A stretch of DNA of 24,851 bases, from the NCBI GenBank assembly GCA_022562655.1, contig JADFOU010000003.1, positions 1 through 24,851 on the forward strand. Reading direction: 5' to 3'. The position numbers and the translations under genes were made by a program. This document shows, piece after piece, positions 18,847 through 24,851 of the stretch (the first letter of the stretch is position 1; every line of letters starts with the position of its first letter). Origin of the DNA: a candidate division TA06 bacterium. GTDB lineage: Bacteria > Hydrothermota > DG-26 > E44-bin18 > JADFOU01. The notes below the pieces were generated by a model, which had not been told where the DNA came from, did not search any database, and worked only from the letters and a program-made list of their open reading frames with translations.

Positions 18847-21800
18847 TTATCCTGCCTTCGCCATTGTCTCTTCTTCTGTAGTCAATTTGATATTCCGATA
18901 TTCCCGGAGACCCGTTCCTGCAGGAATGAGATTTCCCATAATGACATTCTCCTTCAGCCCTCTGAGGAAATCCCGTTTTCCAAAAATGGTGGCATCTGTC
19001 AGGACCCTTGTCGTCTCTTGAAAACTTGCGGCGGAGATGAAGGATTGGGTGGTGAGGGCAGCCTTTGTGATGCCGAGAAGGAGAGGGCGGAAGGTGGCGG
19101 GTCTCCCCCCCTGTTGTCTCACACGTTCATTTTCTTCTTGAATCTCTCTTTTCTCTATGGTATCGCCTTCGATAAAGAGGGTGTCACCGGGATCTTCGAT
19201 CCTCACTTTCTGGAGCATCTGGCGAACGATGATGCCAATGTGTTTGTCATCAATCTTGACACCTTGAAGGCGGTAGACTTCCTGGATTTCATTGAGTAAA
19301 TACTCCTGGACAGCGGCAGCTCCTTTGATCCGAAGAATGTCGTGGGGATTAATGGACCCTTCCGAGAGTTTACCCCCTGCCCGAACCCTCTCGCCATTGT
19401 AGATTCTAAGGTGCTTGCCGTAAGGGATGGCATATTCCTTCTCTTCCCCCGTCTCGTTTTTCACATAGACGGATCGAATCCCTTTTTTGACCTCACCGAA
19501 TTGGACGATGCCGTCAATTTCAGCGACAACGGCAGGATTTTGGGGGCGCCTGGCCTCGAAGAGTTCAGCAACTCGGGGGAGACCTCCGGTAATATCTCGG
19601 GTCTTTGAGATCTCCCGGGGGATCTTCGCCAGAATCATCCCCGCTTTGAGTTCGTCTTTATCATGAACAAGGATGTAAGCCCCTGTAGGGATGGCATAGC
19701 TTCCCCGCTTCCGTCCCGAGCGATCTAAGATGGAGATTTCAGGCTTCAATGTCCTTTCTCGCTCTTCAACAACCACCGGTTGTCTCCGACCGGTCCGATC
19801 ATCCAACTCCTCTTGAAGGGTTATTCCGGGAATGATATCCACAAATTGCACAGTTCCATTTTGTTCGGTGAGGATGATTGTATTATAGGGGTCCCACTCG
19901 AATAGAACTTCACCTTCCTTGACGACCTGCCCATCCTCTACATAGAGGGAAGCACCGTAGGGAACCCGATAGCGGAGTTTGCCTTTGGAATAGGTGAGGT
20001 AGATCATCCCTTCTCTGGAGAGGACGATCTTTCTCTGGTCATCACCCTTTACGACCCTCAGGTTCTCAGCGGTTACAGTCCCATCGCCTTTTGCGATAAC
20101 GCGAGTCTGCTCTACAACCCGAACGGCAGTACCCCCGATGTGAAAGGTTCTAAGGGTGAGCTGAGTTCCGGGCTCTCCGATAGACTGTGCTCCAATGACC
20201 CCTACGGCCTCGCCGAGCTCTACCGTTCGGCCGGTAGCAAGGTTCCGGCCATAGCACTTGCAACAGAGGCCCCGTTTTGCCTCACAGGTGAGAACAGAAC
20301 GGATCAGAACAGATTCAATGCCGTATTCCTCAATCTCACTGGCTTCCTCCTCTCCAATCTCCTTACCGGCTTTCACAATCAATTCATCTGTAAGGGGGTT
20401 CCGAATAGCCTCTAAGGTGACACGACCCAGAATTCGATCTCGGAGGGGTTCGATGACCTCTTCCCCCTCTTTAATCGCTCGAATCTCTTGACCCAAGGGG
20501 GTATTACAATCCTCCACCAAAATAACCACATCTTGGGCGACATCTACAAGACGCCTGGTGAGATAGCCCGCTTCTGCCGTCTTCAAGGCCGTATCCGTCA
20601 AACCTTTCCGGGCACCGTGAGTGGAAATGAAATACTCCATAACCGAAAGACCCTCTCGGAAATTTGAAGTGATGGGAGATTCTATAATGGCTCCCGCCTG
20701 GCTGGTCACCCTTCTCTGGGGACGGGTCATCAACCCCCGCATCCCGGCCAGCTGTCTCACCTGTTCCCGATTCCCTCTGGCACCAGAATCTGCCATCATA
20801 TAAATGGGATTGAATCCATCTCGATCTTCCTTGAGGGCGTCGAGGGTGGCTTCCCCTACACGGGTCGTTGCACGGGTCCAGGTATCCACGATCCGATTGT
20901 AGCGTTCCCCATCCGTGATCGTTCCCCGGTCATAACTCCCCTGGATCTGAGCCACCTCTTTGTATGCTTCTTCAATTATTTTATTCTTTTCCTTGGGAAC
21001 AATCAGATCATCCATCCCCACCGTAAGACCGGAAAGGGTTGCATATTCAAAGCCTAAACTCTTTAGCCGATCGAGGAACTGAGCGGTGACCTGAGTCCCA
21101 TCCTTCCGGAAAACGAGAGCTACGAGCTTCTGGAGTTTCTCTTTATCCAAGGTCTCATTGAGATAGTCAACCCCTTCCGGTAGGATCTCATTGAAAATGG
21201 TCCGCCCAACAGTGGTCTCGATCATTTGACCATTGATTCTGTACCGGATTTTCGTATGGAGAGTCAGATAAGAATTCTCCAAGGCATGACCAATCTCTTC
21301 CCTGGAGGAGAAAGCCTTTCCCTCCCCCTTTGCACCCTTTCTCTCCTTGGTGAGATAGTTGAGACCGATGACCATGTCCTGGCGAGGGTCTGCAAGGGGA
21401 AGACCGTTGGCGGGGGAGAGGATATTGTTGATGGAGAGCATAAGGACATGGGCTTCCATCTGGGCTTCAAACGAGAGAGGTACATGAACCGCCATCTGAT
21501 CACCATCGAAATCTGCGTTGAAGGCATGGCAGACGAGAGGATGAATTTGAATGGCTTTCCCCTCAATAAGGACGGGTTGAAAGGCTTGGATTCCCAATCG
21601 GTGAAGGGTTGGGGCTCGGTTCAGGAGGACCGGGTGATCCTTGACAATCTCTTCGAGAATCTCCCAGACTTCAGGGGACTCTCGCTCTAAAAGTCGCTTT
21701 GCCCCCTTAACGCTCTGGGCATGCCCCCTCTCTTCCAGCTTCTTAATAATGAATGGCTTGAAAAGTTCCAGAGCCACAGCTTTGGGAAGACCGCACTGGT

Positions 21801-22917
21801 GGAGCAAAAGTTCAGGTCCTACCACGATCACAGAGCGACCCGAATAGTCCACCCGTTTTCCCAATAGATTCTGACGAAACCTCCCCTGCTTCCCTCGAAG
21901 GGTATCGGCGAGGGATTTGAGAGGGCGGTTTCCTCGACCTTTAATCATTCGGGATCGATGACTGTTGTCCATAAGGGCATCTATAGCCTCCTGAAGCATC
22001 CTTTTCTCATTTCTGAGAATGATCTCTGGAACTTCGGTATTCAAAAGATTCTTCAACCGATTGTTCCGGGTGATGACCCGCCTGTAAAGGTCGTTGAGAT
22101 CACTGGTGGCAAACCGTCCTCCCTCGAGAGGCACAAGGGGTCGAAGATCGGGCGGAATAACGGGAAGAACCTCAAAGATCATCCACTCAGGAAGATTGCC
22201 GGAAAGGCGAAATCCCTCGACGATTCGGAGGCGTTGGAGAAGTTTTCTCCTTCTTTCTGGAGACGTCTCTAACCGAACATGAGATCGGATCTCTGCGGAG
22301 AGTTCCTCCAGGTCCAATTGTTTGAGGAGATTCCGAATCCCTTCTCCTCCCATCTTTGCAACAAATCCGCCCGAGGCAGACTTCTCAGTGCCTTTCGGTC
22401 GACCTCTGTATTCCTCCTCTAATGCTTGATACTCCTCCTCAGAAAGGAGATCTCCTTTCTTGGTTGTCGTGGGACCTGGATCAACGACGACATAGGATTC
22501 ATAAAAGAGGACTCGCTGAAGTTTGATGATAGACATATCGAGAAGGAGTCCGATGCGGCTGGGAACCACCTTGTAGAACCAGATGTGTGCAACAGGTACT
22601 GCCAGAATTATATGTCCCATCCTCTCCCGCCTCACTTTGGAGAGAGTGACTTCAACACCACATCGGTCGCAGATCACTCCTTTGAAACGGATGTGCTTAT
22701 ACTTTCCGCAGTTGCATTCATAATCCTTGACCGGACCAAAGATTCTTTCGCAGAAGAGGCCACCCTTTTCAGGTTTCTGGGTCCGATAATTGAGGGTCTC
22801 GGGTCGTGCCACCTCTCCATAAGACCAAGTACGGATCTTTTCAGGAGAGGCCAGCTTGATTCGAATGCTGCTGAAATCAGAAGGCCGCATAACCTTTTCG
22901 GTGATCTCTCTAATCAT
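18847..22917 (-). CDS. rpoC: RNA polymerase beta-prime subunit
   Basis: RpoC carries the catalytic magnesium of RNA polymerase. The 1356-residue protein has the N-terminal zinc site (C68, C70, C83, C86), the active-site motif NADFDGDQ (467-474, Asp469, 471 and 473), bridge helix and trigger loop (FISTHGARKG around 763-772), and the second zinc site (C804, C878, C885, C888), spaced as in E. coli. Two extra segments stand out. One is residues about 734-741, between GLMTRP and GAIIESP, just before the F-loop. The other is near residues 171-184, partly coded by a TCCGCC-like palindrome. The ATG has an A-rich leader without Shine-Dalgarno. It forms a pair with rpoB. Confidence 0.98.
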   Translation of the reverse strand: MIREITEKVMRPSDFSSIRIKLASPEKIRTWSYGEVARPETLNYRTQKPEKGGLFCERIFGPVKDYECNCGKYKHIRFKGVICDRCGVEVTLSKVRRERMGHIILAVPVAHIWFYKVVPSRIGLLLDMSIIKLQRVLFYESYVVVDPGPTTTKKGDLLSEEEYQALEEEYRGRPKGTEKSASGGFVAKMGGEGIRNLLKQLDLEELSAEIRSHVRLETSPERRRKLLQRLRIVEGFRLSGNLPEWMIFEVLPVIPPDLRPLVPLEGGRFATSDLNDLYRRVITRNNRLKNLLNTEVPEIILRNEKRMLQEAIDALMDNSHRSRMIKGRGNRPLKSLADTLRGKQGRFRQNLLGKRVDYSGRSVIVVGPELLLHQCGLPKAVALELFKPFIIKKLEERGHAQSVKGAKRLLERESPEVWEILEEIVKDHPVLLNRAPTLHRLGIQAFQPVLIEGKAIQIHPLVCHAFNADFDGDQMAVHVPLSFEAQMEAHVLMLSINNILSPANGLPLADPRQDMVIGLNYLTKERKGAKGEGKAFSSREEIGHALENSYLTLHTKIRYRINGQMIETTVGRTIFNEILPEGVDYLNETLDKEKLQKLVALVFRKDGTQVTAQFLDRLKSLGFEYATLSGLTVGMDDLIVPKEKNKIIEEAYKEVAQIQGSYDRGTITDGERYNRIVDTWTRATTRVGEATLDALKEDRDGFNPIYMMADSGARGNREQVRQLAGMRGLMTRPQRRVTSQAGAIIESPITSNFREGLSVMEYFISTHGARKGLTDTALKTAEAGYLTRRLVDVAQDVVILVEDCNTPLGQEIRAIKEGEEVIEPLRDRILGRVTLEAIRNPLTDELIVKAGKEIGEEEASEIEEYGIESVLIRSVLTCEAKRGLCCKCYGRNLATGRTVELGEAVGVIGAQSIGEPGTQLTLRTFHIGGTAVRVVEQTRVIAKGDGTVTAENLRVVKGDDQRKIVLSREGMIYLTYSKGKLRYRVPYGASLYVEDGQVVKEGEVLFEWDPYNTIILTEQNGTVQFVDIIPGITLQEELDDRTGRRQPVVVEERERTLKPEISILDRSGRKRGSYAIPTGAYILVHDKDELKAGMILAKIPREISKTRDITGGLPRVAELFEARRPQNPAVVAEIDGIVQFGEVKKGIRSVYVKNETGEEKEYAIPYGKHLRIYNGERVRAGGKLSEGSINPHDILRIKGAAAVQEYLLNEIQEVYRLQGVKIDDKHIGIIVRQMLQKVRIEDPGDTLFIEGDTIEKREIQEENERVRQQGGRPATFRPLLLGITKAALTTQSFISAASFQETTRVLTDATIFGKRDFLRGLKENVIMGNLIPAGTGLREYRNIKLTTEEETMAKAG
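22366..22380. repeat. TCCGCC-like palindrome inside rpoC (tentative)
   Basis: TCCGCCCGAGGCAGA agrees with TCCGCCTGAGGCGGA at 13 of 15 positions. It encodes residues about 180-184 of RpoC, in a segment that seems longer than in relatives. The match is weaker than in rplO and could be chance. Confidence 0.4.
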
Positions 22918-22920
22918 TTT

Positions 22921-23021
22921 ATTGACTGGTTAAATGATTGAATGGTAAAACGTTACATCTTTTAGGATTTCAATAAATAGAAGTTGTTGAATTTAACCAT
23001 TAAACGAATTACCAGTTACCA
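22921..23021. repeat. Eight-base inverted array, rpoB-rpoC spacer
   Basis: Four 8-base words ending in G occupy 22921-22952 (GTTAAATG, ATTGAATG and similar). Four complementary words occupy 22990-23021 (AATTTAAC, CATTAAAC, GAATTACC, AGTTACCA). The second arm nearly repeats the order in the rpsH-rplF spacer (6803-6834), some 16 kb away. Confidence 0.88.
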
Positions 23022-23026
23022 ATACC

Positions 23027-24851
23027 CTATTCTGATTCCAGTTCTATATCGATACCTAATCCGTTCAACTCTTTCAACAAGACATGAAAAGAGACGGGGA
23101 TACCCGGCTCTGGAGGGTTCTCCCCCTTCACGATCGACTCATATAATTTACTTCGTCCATCCACATCGTCCGATTTTACAGTAAGAATCTCTTGAAGGGT
23201 ATGAGCGGCTCCATAGGCCTCAAGAGCCCAGACCTCCATTTCTCCGAAACGTTGCCCTCCAAATTGGGCTTTCCCTCCCAGGGGCTGTTGGGTGATGAGA
23301 GAGTAGGGACCTGTAGAGCGGGCGTGGACCTTGTCGTCAACGAGATGGGAGAGTTTCATCATGTAGAGATATCCTACAGTCACTTCATCTCCCAGAGGAT
23401 TTCCATTCCTTCCATCAATGAGGACAGCCTTACCAGAGAGAGGGAGATCCGCTTTTTTGAGGGCCTCCTTTACCTCGTCTGGAGTCGCCCCCTCAAATAC
23501 GGGAGAGATATACTGTACGCCTAACTTGTGGGCTGCCCAGCCGAGATGAGTTTCTAAAATCTGCCCCACATTCATTCGGGAAGGGACGCCTAAGGGGTTT
23601 AAGAGGATCTCCAGAGGAGTTCCATCTTCGAGATGGGGCATATCCTCCTCCGGAACGATCTTGGAAACGACACCCTTATTCCCATGCCTCCCGGCCATCT
23701 TATCCCCAACAGAGAGTTTCCGTTTCTGAGCGACAAAGATCTTGACGGTTCTCAGGACACCGTGAGGGAGTTCATCTCCCCGAATCAACTTATCAATTTC
23801 GTGCTGCTTTTCCTCTTCTAAATTGTGGATGGCCTCTCTGACCTTTTCAAGGATGACCTTGATCATCATCCAACCCGATTTGGATGAATCGGGAGGGATT
23901 TCAAGTTCCATCAGATTCAAGTTCTTCAGCACTTTGTCTGTAAAGCGCTGACCTTGACGAACCACCACTTGCCCATCGGGTTTTCGGATGGAGAAAGGGG
24001 CGGACTTTCCGAGGAGGAGTTCTTGGATCTCCTGCTGGGCTACGGTGCGGATCTTCTTCTGTTCTTCCCTGTATCTGCTTTTGATCCGCTCGATCTCCCG
24101 CTGAACCTCCTTATCTGCCTCTTTCCTCATCCCTCGTGAGAATCGACGAATTTCTATGATCACTCCTCGAACTCCGGGAGGGACTCTGAGAGAGGTATCC
24201 CGGACATCGGCGGCTTTCTCCCCAAAGATGGCTCTGAGTAGCCTCTCTTCAGGAGTGAGTTCGGTCTCACCTTTGGGAGAGACTTTGCCCACAAGGATTT
24301 CCTCAGGGCCGACCTCTGCACCTATGCGGATGATTCCCTCATCATCTAAGTTTCTCAAGGCGTCCTCTCCCACATTGGGGATCTCGCAGGTGATCTCCTC
24401 GGGTCCTAATTTGGTCTCCCGAACCTGGCACTCAAACTCTTCAATATAGATGGAGGTGAAGGTATCTCGTTTGAGAAGGGTCTCACTCACAATGATGGCA
24501 TCCTCGAAGTTGTATCCACACCACGGGAGGAATCCACAAAGAACATTGTAACCGAGGGCGAGTTCTCCATTGCGGGTGGCGGGTCCATCTGCGATGACCT
24601 GACCTTTGTGAACGGTCTCGCCGGGTTGGACAATAGGCCTCTGGTTTAAGCAGGTATTCTGGTTGGTTCGTCTAAATTTGATGAGGGGGTAATGATGAGA
24701 GCGGAGAATGTTTAAAGGGGGGGTATCTTTCTTCTCTTTCGGTTGAATCAGGATTTCTTCGGCGGAAACCTGTTCTACCACTCCATCCGTGTGGGCAATG
24801 ACTACGGAGGCGGAATCACGAACAATCCTCTCTTCAAGACCTGTACCGACG
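23027..24851 (-). CDS. rpoB: RNA polymerase beta subunit, C-terminal 607 residues (partial)
   Basis: This is the C-terminal half of the catalytic beta subunit; the frame is open to the window edge, so the N-terminal half with the rifampicin region lies outside. The visible part includes VGTGLEERIVRDSA at the edge, GYNFEDAIIVSE, GDKMAGRHGNKGVVSKIVPEEDMP, the segment with LLNPLGVPSRMNVGQILETHLG, GYLYMMKLSHLVDDK, and the C-terminal GKAQFGGQRFGEMEVWALEAYGAAHTLQEILTVKSDD, which joins beta-prime. The tail ends GIDIELESE. No internal ATG or GTG should be taken as a start. It leads the rpoBC pair. Confidence 0.98.
   Translation of the reverse strand, partial: VGTGLEERIVRDSASVVIAHTDGVVEQVSAEEILIQPKEKKDTPPLNILRSHHYPLIKFRRTNQNTCLNQRPIVQPGETVHKGQVIADGPATRNGELALGYNVLCGFLPWCGYNFEDAIIVSETLLKRDTFTSIYIEEFECQVRETKLGPEEITCEIPNVGEDALRNLDDEGIIRIGAEVGPEEILVGKVSPKGETELTPEERLLRAIFGEKAADVRDTSLRVPPGVRGVIIEIRRFSRGMRKEADKEVQREIERIKSRYREEQKKIRTVAQQEIQELLLGKSAPFSIRKPDGQVVVRQGQRFTDKVLKNLNLMELEIPPDSSKSGWMMIKVILEKVREAIHNLEEEKQHEIDKLIRGDELPHGVLRTVKIFVAQKRKLSVGDKMAGRHGNKGVVSKIVPEEDMPHLEDGTPLEILLNPLGVPSRMNVGQILETHLGWAAHKLGVQYISPVFEGATPDEVKEALKKADLPLSGKAVLIDGRNGNPLGDEVTVGYLYMMKLSHLVDDKVHARSTGPYSLITQQPLGGKAQFGGQRFGEMEVWALEAYGAAHTLQEILTVKSDDVDGRSKLYESIVKGENPPEPGIPVSFHVLLKELNGLGIDIELESE

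Overview
The window is one uninterrupted run of transcription and translation genes, all on the minus strand. It is a bacterial str–S10–spc–alpha super-operon read from the right edge (rpoB, cut by the window) to the left edge (rpoA, cut). In transcription order: rpoB, rpoC, rpsL, rpsG, fusA, tuf, rpsJ, rplC, rplD, rplW, rplB, rpsS, rplV, rpsC, rplP, rpmC, rpsQ, rplN, rplX, rplE, rpsN, rpsH, rplF, rplR, rpsE, rpmD, rplO, secY, adk, infA, rpmJ, rpsM, rpsK, rpsD, rpoA. There are no rRNA or tRNA genes, insertion sequences or CRISPR arrays, and no gene is credible on the plus strand. The usual map gene between adk and infA is missing. No gap reaches 300 bases.

The organism is a bacterium of uncertain phylum. 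Three traits recall the Bacteroidota/Fibrobacterota/Gemmatimonadota side of the tree or an uncultured neighbour: an L2 active-site loop reading DHPMGGG instead of DHPHGGG, a short insertion ahead of the beta-prime F-loop, and many genes with A-rich leaders and no Shine-Dalgarno sequence. This placement comes from remembered family patterns and is weak. S4, L24, L36, S14 and adenylate kinase all carry zinc-type cysteine sets.

What is unusual is the DNA between the genes, and in places inside them. Nearly every spacer of 40 bases or more is filled with short degenerate words in strict register that reverse orientation near the middle, so the spacer can fold as a hairpin. At least five loci use a 7-base period (980-1101, 1497-1561, 1985-2093, 7231-7318 and 9462-9519, plus 12324-12395). 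Four use an 8-base period (6739-6834, 10589-10648, 17785-17840, 22921-23021). Others are compact palindromes: AAAATTAGCA arms, GTCCCGCC/GGCGGGAC arms, TCCGCCTAGGCGGA, and ACCTGTC/GACAGGT. The same word families recur at separate loci. Three 8-base arrays begin inside the stop codon of the upstream gene.

Some of these modules also lie in frame within essential genes. A GTCCCGCC palindrome codes for a Ser/Gly/Thr-rich insertion of about 20 residues in S7. TCCGCC-type palindromes sit in L24, at the C-terminus of L15, and probably in RpoC. Many genes just after an array have no Shine-Dalgarno sequence, whereas rpoA, tuf, rpsM, infA and rplO do. The candidate new system is therefore a set of periodic inverted-word elements that punctuates the ribosomal super-operon and has entered ribosomal proteins. 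Its function, if any (RNA processing, translational insulation, transcript stability, or neutral repeat growth), cannot be decided from sequence alone.
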